Below, piece after piece: positions 33,146-41,614 of a DNA stretch of 41,739 nucleotides (position 1 is the first letter of the stretch; each line of letters starts with the position of its first letter). The notes under the pieces were generated by a model. The model ran no database searches and was not told where the DNA came from. It saw nothing but the letters and a program-made list of their open reading frames with translations. This stretch comes from Deltaproteobacteria bacterium (lineage in GTDB: Bacteria; Bdellovibrionota_B; Oligoflexia; Oligoflexales; CAIYRB01). The stretch covers positions 1 through 41,739 of the forward strand of contig VGTI01000037.1 of NCBI GenBank assembly GCA_016874735.1. The letters run 5' to 3'. A program made the translations under genes and the position numbers.

Positions 33146-36100
33146 TCAGAATCCACTCATCCAACTAATGAGACAAGTCGCAACCCCCGAAATACTTATC
33201 TTCATGATCGAATAGGTACTATATTTACCGCTAATAGTTGGACCGTTGTCAGGAATAAATCTAGCATCTGTACAACCTGAAAACGCGTAGGTCCTCGCTA
33301 CACCATCTGTAATCACCAGCGTGTAAGACCCCCCGTCAACCATGTTACTTAGTGCGATGGTCGAACTTCCCACACTTGAGAGAACCTGCACGTTACCATT
33401 TGCAAAATCGACTGCATTGCCACTCGCCACCGTAGCCTGCACGGACGCAATGGATCCACTCACCTGCAGCCTTGCCCCTGGTGACGCAAGGCCTATCCCA
33501 GCATTTCCCGCACCATCGATTACTAGTCGATTCGCAGCAGCCGTGGCATCCCAAATAGCGAATTTGCCTGCACCGGCGCCGTTTGCAGAGCCATAACTAC
33601 CGAGTATCCAGTCACCCCCACCTGCCGACGTGTTCTTCAACCGCATGGAAGTATCGCTAGTGCTCGATGACTCAAGGCTGAGAGTCTTAGTTGGAGTTGT
33701 GGTGCCGACACCTATATTGCCGCTCGTTGTTATATTCCCGGAGGTGCTCATAGCCGTGCTGCCACCGATAGTGCCAGACATGATCGCTGATCCTGAAACT
33801 TTACCAGCAGTGCTGATGGTAGCTAACTTAGTGTCACTAATTGCAGCCGATGCCGAAATATCAGCGTCTACAATTTGACCGTCTGTGATGTCTCCAGACC
33901 CGATACTCGACAGCGTTGCCAGATTGCCTAGGCCTAGGCTAGCGCGGCCAGTAGCGGCAACCAGCCCCGTCGCTCCACCATCCCATTTGAGCCGATCGGT
34001 AAAAGCAGAGTCCCAGTTAGCAGAATTGTCAGTGATGGTGGTCCATGTGTCGGCAGCGGTGCGTTTTGCCAATCCATTGGTGGTAAGTGATTCGAGCGCA
34101 TTAAGGTCGTTACCTAGCTCCAGAACGATGTTGCCAGAACTTGTCACCGGACTACCACCACTAACTATGATGCCTGCCGCAGGGGCCGTGATTCCAACAC
34201 TGGTCACCGTGCCAGCAAGCGGGGTGGACCAAGTTGCAAGGCCGTCAGCGTCACTCGTCAGTACTTTGCCTGCACCAGGTGCACCACCGCTGATCTTGAC
34301 CGTTCCATTGACGTCCAATTTTGCGGCTGGGGCTGTTGTTCCGATACCGACGTTGCCGGTAGAACTGATCCTCATCTTCTCTGAAAGCGCACCACCGCTT
34401 GATTGGGCCTTAGTCGAGAAGGTCAAGTGAGCTGAAAGAAGTGTGTCGTCTATTGATTGAATCCGGGCTTCAATCGGCTGGGTTTGCGCTGAAGGACCGA
34501 CGCGGAAATCAATTGACCCTCCAGCGCCGCCATTGACGCCGAGATTGGTGATGCTAAGGCGAGGCCCTAGTGCGCCACTTGCAGTGCTGGACACATCAAG
34601 GATCGAACTTGGAGCCGTCGTCCCAATCCCGACGTTGCCAGTCCCTGTTGGTAGTAGTGCTATTGATGTGTTGGCGCTTACACCTTCCAACGTAACCAAG
34701 CCAGAAGCACCATAGCTGAGCTGGCCGTTGGACAAAGCCGAACCATAACGCAACACCCCTGCAACATCGAGCTTCGCGCCTGGCGTAGCAGTTCCTATCC
34801 CGACGTTACCGCCCGAATAGACAAAGTTAGCATCGCCAGTAAGAAGGCCTCCGCTATTGTATTGGATCTGGTTGGCCGCCCCAGCAGCCGCCGCAGTTGG
34901 AGTTGCCCAAGTACCATCACCACGTAAAAACTTGACGTTATCGGTGGCAGCAGGCCCCGGTACGGCGCCAGCAGTACCTGCAGCGGTTCCATTCGCACCA
35001 CCCATGGTTGGCAGGTCTCCGGCGACTAGAGAACGGAAAGTTGGTGCACCGGTACCATTGGTCGGCCCAGCAAACACATAGTTGGCAGTTGTGGTCACTG
35101 CGCCAGTACCGCCATTGGCGACGCCGAGGACGCCAGAATTGATCAGAGATGCACTATGTGCGGGGATATCACTCTCTGTGAGTGCTGCCCAGACCGGAGC
35201 ATTGGCGACACTGCCAGTTCCGGTACTTGATAAGAACTGCCTGGCGGTTGATTGATTGCCTGCGAGCCGTGTATCCGCACCACTAGCTCCCGCATATAAA
35301 ATGTCACCGATTGTAGTCAGTGGCGATAATGCATCGAAAGCAGTCGATGCCGTAGTCGCTCCGGTACCACCGTTAGCTATGGCCACCGTACCGGTAACGT
35401 TCGTGGCGTTTCCGTTTAAATTCGCTGAGATTGTGCCGGCAGCGAAGTTACCCGAGGCATCACGCTTCACAATCGTTGAGGCCGTGCTAGCACTTGTCGC
35501 GGCCAAGGTATCGTTGATTGAGGTGGCGATTGCGGTAGATGTCTTGCCGCCGACTGTCGCGACGGTAGGGTTAGGGAAGTTGCCACCTAGGTCACCACCG
35601 GCAGCGCCGGTGGGAACTAAACCAGACACCCAACTCAATGTTCCTGTACCGTTGGTGGAGAGCACCTGGCCTGCAGTACCGTCCGTACCTGGGAGCTCCC
35701 AGGTGAGCTGAGAGGCAAGCGTGTCAGGTGCTTTGAAGGCGACATAGTTGGTGTTGTCTTTATCGGTTAGTACTAGTTTATTTGCGTTTGTGCTGTTGCC
35801 CTGTACCGTGATGCTTCCTTGAGATGTCACCGTTGATGCCGTGAGTGCTCCGGTAACTGCACTACCAGTCGTATTGATGGTCGTAGAGCCACCGATGCTC
35901 GAGGCGCCGTTGATTGCCGCTCCGGTCAGAGTCTTGTTGCTTAATGTCTCTGTCGCGTCGCGAGTGACCACGGTACCGGAGATCGGAAATGTGGCTGCAG
36001 AGTTTACGCCGGTACCACCGTTAGCAGCACTCAATTGACCAGTCGTGATCTTGCTCGCATCGAGATTAGGAATGTCAGCGCTTTCGAGCGCCTCGCCGCT

Positions 36101-37801
36101 GACCACCTGACCGCTAGCATTGGTAACAACCTTGGCGTAGGTACCGGCGTTACCAACAGTCGCAAGGCTCACGGTAACGGTCCCACTCGCAGGCGAGACT
36201 GCGATGCCGGTGCCTGCAGTAACGCTGTTTACTTTGTTAGAGAACGCTGTGTAGTCAGTGTTAGAAATGAGCCCTGCGGTCACACTAACACCACTAGAGG
36301 CCATGGGGATATTGAGCGTGTGGACGGTGCCAACTGGGGTGAATCCTAGAGTTGTCCCGCTGGTGCTCGTGCCAAAACTCTGCGTGCTTGCAGTGACACC
36401 ACCCAGCTCAGTCAGTCCTGCTCCCGAGATGCCGAGGGCTTTAGCCGTCGCTCCATCCCAGTACTTAATCTCGTTGGTCGAAGTGTTAAACCAGGTTTTC
36501 CCTTTATCCGGAGAACTCGCTCCACCGCCAATTAGCGTCCCCAGCATGAGCGATTCTGATGCATTATCAAATCGCCCTAGACCGAAAGTTTTGTCTGACG
36601 CCAGTCTCAAGTTACCGACATTGGCGAGGGCGTTTCCATTCATGTCGATAGCACCTGACACGGTATCGCCAGCTCTATTGAGTGGTGTGTAGCCTAAAGT
36701 ATTTTGCTTCGCGTTAAACGCCGACCAGTCAGTGGATGAGAGATATCCGTCCGCTGTGTCTGTCGCCAGAGGGATTTTATTCGCAGGTAGTGCCGGTATT
36801 TCACTTGCTGAGATTGTGTCGACGGTGATGACTGCGCCGTTTGAGCTTTGTTTTAAGAACTGCCCTGTCCCGCCCGTTCCGCTGAGGTCAGATCCCGTGC
36901 CACCGCTTGCAAGTGGCAGCACTCCAGTAACAGCGGATGTGCTAGCGAGATTTAAGGCGCCAAATGACGGCACACCACCAGCCGTTGGTACTCTCAACAC
37001 CTGGTCAGCACCGCCTGCTGCAGTGGTGAGCAGATTATTCGCACCGTTACCGAGGACGACACCGTTTGATGTGAAATTGGTGGCGCCGCTACCACCGCTC
37101 GCAACACCGAGAGTGCCGATCACTTCAGTCGCCAGGTTGATGTTGCCCGATGCTGCCGCTGGTAAGCTTGCCGCTACCCACTTGCCGCTCTTGTAAGTAA
37201 GTACTTGGTTCGCCGTGGGCGCCGCACCTGCCTCGGTTTTAGCTGTTAGGTTGGCGGAACTCAGGTCGTCCCACTTCACGCCTCCAGCGCCGTTGCTGAC
37301 GAGCACGCTACCTGATGCTGCGTCTTTCACACCATTGATTCCTAGCCTGCCGCTCGTGGTGTCAAACCCAACGCTCCTATTATCAACAGGGACACGCATA
37401 GCGAGCGGGATGTAGTTAAACTTCTGCCGTGGATAGGTCTTATCTCCCGTCGAGATTTCGATATAGACAGGCTCGCTGCCGTCTCGGAATATTTCCTGTA
37501 CCTGCGTGGCCATAAACGGGAAGTACAGGGTGAAGACGCCTTGGCTCAGAAATACACTGGCAAACTCGAAGGTCTGCCCGAGCTTAGTCCCATCGAATTC
37601 TGCCGTCCAAAACGTCGCCTCCATGGCGACTGGCCCCACTTTGGGGGCACCAGAGGATTCCGTGAGCCTTCCCGAGTACGTCATTGGTAGACTGCCGGCT
37701 CCCTGCGCCTGGGCTGCAGTCGTCATGCCGATGCTAATCAGAGCCGCCAGCACTGCCAGTGCTCCAGTAGTCGCGGAGGTTTTTAAACCCCGGATGCCCA
37801 A
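33146..37801 (-). CDS. Giant secreted tail-fibre-like adhesin
   Basis: The protein has 1551 residues. The start is TTG 37801, supported by GAGGGGG at good spacing. A Sec signal (cleavage near AAQAQG, about residue 33) shows export, unlike phage fibres. Residues about 37-140 form the conserved head seen in such bacterial fibres (MTYSGRLTESSGAPKVGPVAMEA... TYPRQKFNYIPLAMRV; shown in parts). The shaft is low-complexity Ser/Thr/Gly/Ala with phage-fibre motifs: several GGTG units (LASGGTGSDL, AANGGTGVNS, IANGGTGATT, GVANGGTGAV) and five VGIGT-x-x-P-x-x-x-LDV units (for example NVGIGTTAPAAKLDV). The tip (about 1480-1551) ends CLISWMSGF. No intramolecular chaperone (S74) is visible. It resembles the fibre proteins of Bdellovibrio and relatives. 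Confidence 0.85.
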   Translation of the reverse strand: MGIRGLKTSATTGALAVLAALISIGMTTAAQAQGAGSLPMTYSGRLTESSGAPKVGPVAMEATFWTAEFDGTKLGQTFEFASVFLSQGVFTLYFPFMATQVQEIFRDGSEPVYIEISTGDKTYPRQKFNYIPLAMRVPVDNRSVGFDTTSGRLGINGVKDAASGSVLVSNGAGGVKWDDLSSANLTAKTEAGAAPTANQVLTYKSGKWVAASLPAAASGNINLATEVIGTLGVASGGSGATNFTSNGVVLGNGANNLLTTAAGGADQVLRVPTAGGVPSFGALNLASTSAVTGVLPLASGGTGSDLSGTGGTGQFLKQSSNGAVITVDTISASEIPALPANKIPLATDTADGYLSSTDWSAFNAKQNTLGYTPLNRAGDTVSGAIDMNGNALANVGNLRLASDKTFGLGRFDNASESLMLGTLIGGGASSPDKGKTWFNTSTNEIKYWDGATAKALGISGAGLTELGGVTASTQSFGTSTSGTTLGFTPVGTVHTLNIPMASSGVSVTAGLISNTDYTAFSNKVNSVTAGTGIAVSPASGTVTVSLATVGNAGTYAKVVTNASGQVVSGEALESADIPNLDASKITTGQLSAANGGTGVNSAATFPISGTVVTRDATETLSNKTLTGAAINGASSIGGSTTINTTGSAVTGALTASTVTSQGSITVQGNSTNANKLVLTDKDNTNYVAFKAPDTLASQLTWELPGTDGTAGQVLSTNGTGTLSWVSGLVPTGAAGGDLGGNFPNPTVATVGGKTSTAIATSINDTLAATSASTASTIVKRDASGNFAAGTISANLNGNATNVTGTVAIANGGTGATTASTAFDALSPLTTIGDILYAGASGADTRLAGNQSTARQFLSSTGTGSVANAPVWAALTESDIPAHSASLINSGVLGVANGGTGAVTTTANYVFAGPTNGTGAPTFRSLVAGDLPTMGGANGTAAGTAGAVPGPAATDNVKFLRGDGTWATPTAAAAGAANQIQYNSGGLLTGDANFVYSGGNVGIGTATPGAKLDVAGVLRYGSALSNGQLSYGASGLVTLEGVSANTSIALLPTGTGNVGIGTTAPSSILDVSSTASGALGPRLSITNLGVNGGAGGSIDFRVGPSAQTQPIEARIQSIDDTLLSAHLTFSTKAQSSGGALSEKMRISSTGNVGIGTTAPAAKLDVNGTVKISGGAPGAGKVLTSDADGLATWSTPLAGTVTSVGITAPAAGIIVSGGSPVTSSGNIVLELGNDLNALESLTTNGLAKRTAADTWTTITDNSANWDSAFTDRLKWDGGATGLVAATGRASLGLGNLATLSSIGSGDITDGQIVDADISASAAISDTKLATISTAGKVSGSAIMSGTIGGSTAMSTSGNITTSGNIGVGTTTPTKTLSLESSSTSDTSMRLKNTSAGGGDWILGSYGSANGAGAGKFAIWDATAAANRLVIDGAGNAGIGLASPGARLQVSGSIASVQATVASGNAVDFANGNVQVLSSVGSSTIALSNMVDGGSYTLVITDGVARTYAFSGCTDARFIPDNGPTISGKYSTYSIMKISISGVATCLISWMSGF

Positions 37802-38505
37802 TGCGCGCCCCCTCAGTCAAGCGGACTGATCAATAGTTACCTAGACCAGTCGGCCTCGAGGGGATCCGTCTTTAGGATTATTTTTGGTTACATCACCACC
37901 GGGCCGAAAAGGCGATGATTCCGGCAAGATGGATGACGCTGTTTCGACTGCCAGGAAGTCAGGGTAGGTGCCATTTTATGGGTGCAATTTGATGCCACGT
38001 CTCGTTTTTGAAAACCTAAACGAATTCAGATGCTTGAAAACATTGAGCCCTCGTTTCTTAGTGACTTTTACTAGGCACAAGTAGCTCGCTAAAGAGTAAA
38101 GCATATAAATTTAGTTACTTGCGACTTACAACGAAGTTAGAGAATCCGTCTCTACCGGATCAGTGTTTCGATCCCAGGCGGTAAGTCGGAAGGTACTTTC
38201 AGCCGGGGCTGCGCTATCTGGTTGGTGATAATGCTGAAGATATTAGGTATTCCAATGGAGTTTAGTGACGGTAGACTCGTCGAGCATCTTTCTCATCAAT
38301 GCCATCTCCCGACACCGCCATTTCCCAAGCGTGTTCGCTTTATAAATATTAATACTAAAGTTTTTTAAGAAAATGCCGATAAATGAGGCAACTAGTTCGG
38401 TTGTAGGAAAAATACGTAGACATTATTTACGTAGGTACGTCCAGTTATTTCTGGGACTTAAGAGTTTTGACATCAAAATTGGCGGCGACTAAAGGAGATT
38501 CTATC
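37802..38505. other. 704-nt gene-free region between fibre and META lipoprotein
   Basis: No convincing gene on either strand. It contains a short inverted repeat just before the fibre start (TCAGTC 37813-37818 / GACTGA 37824-37829), an AT-rich central part, and the perfect sigma-28-type promoter at 38356-38382. The fibre promoter itself was not identified. Confidence 0.5.
38356..38382 (+). promoter_or_regulatory. Perfect sigma-28 (FliA) consensus promoter
   Basis: TAAAGTTT (38356-38363), exactly 11 nt, GCCGATAA (38375-38382): all 16 consensus positions match. It lies 123 nt before the GTG of the META-domain lipoprotein. Confidence 0.88.
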
Positions 38506-39009
38506 GTGAGCGTCAAGAAATTTACTGGTGGCCTCGTGAACCAGGCATTCAACTGTTTAATCCGAGGCATCACGGGTTTGGGGCTAACCCTGTTCGTGGC
38601 AGCATGTGGAAAAACAACAACCTTATTTGACCGCTACGGGAGGCAAGCTCCGTCGCCCCTCGAGACCACTCAAAGTTTGGTAGGTACGACCTGGAGTCAA
38701 AAAGGTGCATCAGAGGCATTTTTTTTTATTAACCGTAGTTCCGTAGAAGGATCCGATGGCTGCAACGGATTTGGACAAGAAGAAGAGAATGAAGGAGAAG
38801 CATATTTCATTTTTGCCCCTGATGGGACAATCAAGCAGAATGCGTCATTCTTTTCTACGCTGATGGCGTGCGATCCTTGGCCTCAAGGCTTGTCGTCTTA
38901 CCCATGTTCGGACTGGAAGTCCTATCGGCTTTACGGCGGTAAACTATCGATCACAACTGCTGACGGATCAATTCACACGTTTACACAGCGGTATTCATCG
39001 CCCATGTGA
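38506..39009 (+). CDS. META/HslJ-like lipoprotein
   Basis: The product has 167 residues from GTG 38506, chosen because AAAGGAG precedes it; the frame opens at 38467. The lipoprotein signal ends VAAC (Cys34). The mature part carries a META-like domain: LVGTTWSQKG, GSDGCNGFGQ, YFIFAPDGTIKQNASFFSTLMACDPWP and YRLYGGKLSITTADG, echoing the GCN and T-x-MAC motifs of HslJ/META proteins. HslJ in E. coli is a heat-inducible outer-membrane-associated protein; the molecular role of META domains is not settled. A weak stem (TTTAGTC/GACTAAA, 39012-39041) follows. Confidence 0.75.
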   Translation: MSVKKFTGGLVNQAFNCLIRGITGLGLTLFVAACGKTTTLFDRYGRQAPSPLETTQSLVGTTWSQKGASEAFFFINRSSVEGSDGCNGFGQEEENEGEAYFIFAPDGTIKQNASFFSTLMACDPWPQGLSSYPCSDWKSYRLYGGKLSITTADGSIHTFTQRYSSPM

Positions 39010-39078
39010 GCTTTAGTCCCACTTCCGGTGCTGCGACTAAACTTTAAACCCCAAAATTAGCGGCGATCATCCTAGCTC

Positions 39079-39840
39079 CTACTGATAGATTGGAGAACGC
39101 CGGAGTTCCCCAACTAATTCTCTCATTTGTACTTGAAAGACAGAAAACAGCCCTTCTAGCTTTGCTCGTGGCATTAGTGGACTAAGTTGCTCAAGAAATA
39201 TGAGTTCAGTAGCCTGATTAACAGCTACATCGAGTTGACGAAGAAACTCGTCCATAGTCATCGATTTAGTCTTTTTCAAAGTGGGAAGTCGGCTGTTGAT
39301 ACTCCTCAGTCTGCTTTTCAGAACGTCGGCGTTGGGCATTGTTTTGACATTCACATACCAGTAGTAACAGTCGTAAAGGTCTCTCATCAGCCTGCGCTCG
39401 TTCCAGGCTGCGAGCTTATGGGCAAAAGCTACATCGTTTGACATGACGCGGATAATGCGCGGGAGCGCACCCACCTTTTGAGCCAGCAGCTGGGTGGTTA
39501 GAGTTGTCGAAGGCATGCTTTCGGCTACGTTATATTCAATCTGAATCTCTGCTCTGCCTGCTCTCACAAGGTAGCGTCCAGAATTGGAGTGGAACGATTT
39601 CCGAATTAATGCTCCTGGTATTTTAGCGAGTATTCTGTCGACACCTGGCTCAATTTCTTTTTTCGAGGCAAATGGGCTGAAAACATAGTCGAGATCATTA
39701 GTCGCTCTGTCGCTGCTGAGCAGCATGAGTTGCATACCCCCCTTCAATAGAGCGTGGTCCCTGAATTCTTCAGCAAACTGATGGATAATCCAAAGCATGA
39801 GAACGTCGTTTGATATCTGGTCTCGCTCAGGTAGCTGCAC
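39079..39840 (-). CDS. AbiEii-type nucleotidyltransferase toxin
   Basis: The protein has 253 residues. The nucleotidyltransferase signature is LLKGGMQLML...DRATNDLDY with the metal-binding Asp pair (about Asp49, Asp51), followed by the conserved helix DVAFAHKLAAWNERRLMRDLYDCYYW. AbiEii/MenT-like toxins transfer nucleotides to tRNA or other targets and stop growth or phage propagation. GTG 39840 has AAGGGG upstream and starts 14 nt inside the end of the antitoxin gene, the standard arrangement for this type IV toxin-antitoxin family. Both genes look intact. The target is not predictable from sequence. Confidence 0.86.
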   Translation of the reverse strand: MQLPERDQISNDVLMLWIIHQFAEEFRDHALLKGGMQLMLLSSDRATNDLDYVFSPFASKKEIEPGVDRILAKIPGALIRKSFHSNSGRYLVRAGRAEIQIEYNVAESMPSTTLTTQLLAQKVGALPRIIRVMSNDVAFAHKLAAWNERRLMRDLYDCYYWYVNVKTMPNADVLKSRLRSINSRLPTLKKTKSMTMDEFLRQLDVAVNQATELIFLEQLSPLMPRAKLEGLFSVFQVQMRELVGELRRSPIYQ

Positions 39841-40438
39841 ACATCATCCCCTTGGCAAATTCGACGAACTTAGGATTTTTGTATTGTTGAAGGTAGAGCA
39901 GAAACTTTTCCTGGTTGATATATCCCCAATTAACATCGTTATAGACGTCAAAAGGAAATTGAATACCGTGCTGATGAAAATATAGGGTGTCCAGGAGTGC
40001 CTTCTCAGGCGTCGCTTTGCGAATTCCTCGAATTGTTTCGTAGCCGAAAAGAAGATGATCAACTGATCCCAGATGCCTTACTGTCCAGGACGGTCCAACG
40101 TATGTTTTGGATCGCCCTAGTTTGAAGGCATCGATCTGATTCCTGGGCAAAATGCCGATGATCAGATGTTCCGCCAGTATGTTTCCGAAGCTAACGTAGG
40201 ACTCCGGACATATTTTTTGGCTCAACACCTGCGCGTCAAATTGCTGAGTGACATAGATTCCCTTTATGAACCTATGCAATGTGCCGGCGCTCTCTAAATG
40301 TGCGATCCGACGATACGTGGCAGTCTTGTGCGACTCGGCGAATAAGGTCGCTAATTCGGAGAATAGGAACACCCCGCCCAAAGTCGGGCTGTATTTCTGA
40401 ATTAAGATACTGTCTTCAATGAACTTTTTCATAGGCAT
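39827..40438 (-). CDS. AbiEi-type antitoxin / transcriptional regulator
   Basis: The protein has 203 residues. An N-terminal winged-helix region (FLFSELATLFAESHKTATYRRIAHLESAGTLHRFIKGIYV) precedes the AbiEi core (YVSFGNILAEHLIIG, TVRHLGSVDHLLFGYETIRGIRKATPEKALLDTLYF). The signature TPEKALLDTLY is characteristic. AbiEi proteins bind inverted repeats in their own promoter and neutralise the toxin. Met1 (40438) has no ribosome binding site; Met3 (40432) is an alternative start, and the promoter geometry suggests a leaderless mRNA. Base composition is more AT-rich than most of the window, consistent with acquisition. Confidence 0.85.
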   Translation of the reverse strand: MPMKKFIEDSILIQKYSPTLGGVFLFSELATLFAESHKTATYRRIAHLESAGTLHRFIKGIYVTQQFDAQVLSQKICPESYVSFGNILAEHLIIGILPRNQIDAFKLGRSKTYVGPSWTVRHLGSVDHLLFGYETIRGIRKATPEKALLDTLYFHQHGIQFPFDVYNDVNWGYINQEKFLLYLQQYKNPKFVEFAKGMMCAAT

Positions 40439-40485
40439 ACTAAGTATACAGATGTGTGTACTTTATGTACATATAAATTTATATG
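40437..40485 (-). promoter_or_regulatory. abiE promoter-operator with stacked palindromes
   Basis: On the minus strand, TGTACA (plus 40466-40471) and TATACT (plus AGTATA 40443-40448) are spaced by 17 nt. Three perfect palindromes overlap them: ATACTAAGTAT (40437-40447), TATGTACATA (40464-40473) and CATATAAATTTATATG (40470-40485). This fits autoregulation by AbiEi. Confidence 0.65.
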
Positions 40486-40596
40486 CGTGGCTAGTACACG
40501 ATTTTGTGATTTATCAGTGCTTTTGAATTATACCATTAATATTAGGTAGATCGAGCCTCCGCCGATAATTGCGGCGGTGATGGCAAGACCAAGGTC

Positions 40597-40977
40597 TTAC
40601 AAGAGCCCAAACACCCAAAGCGGGATGATGCGAGGATCTGCGGAGAATTCTCAAGTATCCCGGACTACATAGGAATGCTCTTCGTTCTTGATTTGCCGTT
40701 TGCCTTTGCGCGGACCGCCCACTTCGAACGTGTAAGGACCAACAGCAAAGTCAGCCTGTCCCGGATGCAGACTGACCTGGTGGTGGCTTAGTGCCATACT
40801 GGTCAGGAAGAAAGTCTCGCGTATCGATCCTAAATCGGGTTTTAGTTCGGCATATGCATAATAGAGAGCCGTGTTGCCGAGATAAAACTTTTCAAGTTTA
40901 CGTAGAGACTTTAGTGTGTAGCGGTCGAGGCTGCGGATGATTCCAGCATCCTGTAGGCATGCAAGGTAGTGCTTGTT
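40597..40977 (-). pseudogene. AAA ATPase (DUF4143-type) C-terminal remnant with in-frame stop
   Basis: The readable part begins NKHYLACLQDAGIIRSLDRY and continues EKFYLGNTALYYAY, IRETFFLTSMALSHH, FEVGGPRKGKRQI and YVVRDT, the C-terminal domain of AAA+ ATPases of the DUF4143 type. A TGA at 40651-40653 stops the frame, yet the next 17 codons read EFSADPRIIPLWVFGLL before TAA (40597-40599), which is the normal end of this family (IPLW-FG). So the gene has a nonsense codon. The ATPase domain with its P-loop is absent; at 40977 the sequence changes abruptly into a 107-nt repeat, although an open frame runs on to 41208. Confidence 0.8.
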
Positions 40978-41083
40978 GGTAGGACATTCAACCCCCATTG
41001 CCCCAGCACCCGGGCTTGCTTCCTGCTCCAACCTTCCCTCCTCCGCAACCCACTGTGTGCCTAAATGGCAGGATTTCTCTGTA
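40977..41083. repeat. 107-nt direct repeat, copy A
   Basis: It starts TGGTAGGACATTCAACCCCC and ends CAGGATTTCTCTGTA. It aligns without gaps to copy B (41615-41721) with about nine mismatches counted by eye. Its left edge is exactly where the ATPase remnant breaks off. The 123 nt to its right show no recognised gene. Confidence 0.85.
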
Positions 41084-41206
41084 TCGGTGTCTGTTGCTGC
41101 CACCTTGACCAGGAGCAATCTCCGCAATGGTCCGTAGCATCTGCCACCCAGGCAATAGGGCGCCCCAGCCCATGAGCTAACTGGACTCCACCTCGTCATC
41201 CAGCAC

Positions 41207-41614
41207 ATGCCTCGCTTAGCTCAGGTGTTCACTCGACCAGTCATCAGACTCAAAGTGGAACTCCCCCTGCTCGCAGCGCGGCGGTGCGCGGGGAGGCGGG
41301 TCGTAGTCCAGGCCCCTATGTTTCAGATAGCGTCTGGCTTGCATGGGGTCGGTTACGGCGCAGACCTTGACGAGATTGCCGCCACATTGAGCGCACGTGG
41401 TGACGGCGGACGTGAGCGTCAGGTGTTGAGCATTACTAAACAGCTTGACGATTGGCGGGCTGCCATCGCGTTTGCGAGGTCGCTGCCTGAGGTGGATCCA
41501 GAGTGCATTTGTATCTGGTGATCGTCCTTAGGTGGTGGCCAAGTTCTAACCATCGCGGCTGAAGACCACCGTCTACGTGCCGCCATTGCGCAAGTTCCTC
41601 ACATCAGCGGCTGA
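41207..41614 (+). pseudogene. Alpha/beta-hydrolase remnant with stop at the nucleophile elbow
   Basis: From about 41408 the frame reads RERQVLSITKQLDDWRAAIA, then FARSLPEVDPECICIW, a typical stretch before the nucleophile elbow of alpha/beta hydrolases in the DLH/X-Pro-like group. TGA (41519-41521) then replaces what should be the Gly of G-S-S-L-G; after it the same frame continues SSLGGGQVLTIAAEDHRLRA and AIAQVPHISG to TGA 41612-41614. One GGA-to-TGA change would explain the stop. The N-terminal half before about 41400 is not recognisable, and the C-terminal half is cut by repeat copy B. Confidence 0.8.

Noticed and set aside
33146-37801. Prophage interpretation of the fibre gene
   Set aside because: There is a Sec signal peptide and no capsid, terminase, baseplate or integrase gene anywhere in the window.
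33342-37829. Many open frames on the plus strand opposite the tail-fibre-like gene
   Set aside because: They are Ala/Pro/Val-rich antisense shadows of a low-complexity gene, lack ribosome binding sites and match no family.
40542-40568. Perfect GCCGATAA at 40561-40568 as a seventh FliA site
   Set aside because: The -35 would be TTAGGTAG (poor) and no plus-strand gene follows; the region is decayed.
40651-41208. 185-residue open frame as an intact gene
   Set aside because: Only the part after the repeat has homology; the upstream half is repeat and unknown sequence, and the true C-terminus lies past the stop.
41207-41521. 104-residue open frame as an intact gene
   Set aside because: It stops at the nucleophile elbow while homology continues in the same frame, and its first half is not recognisable.
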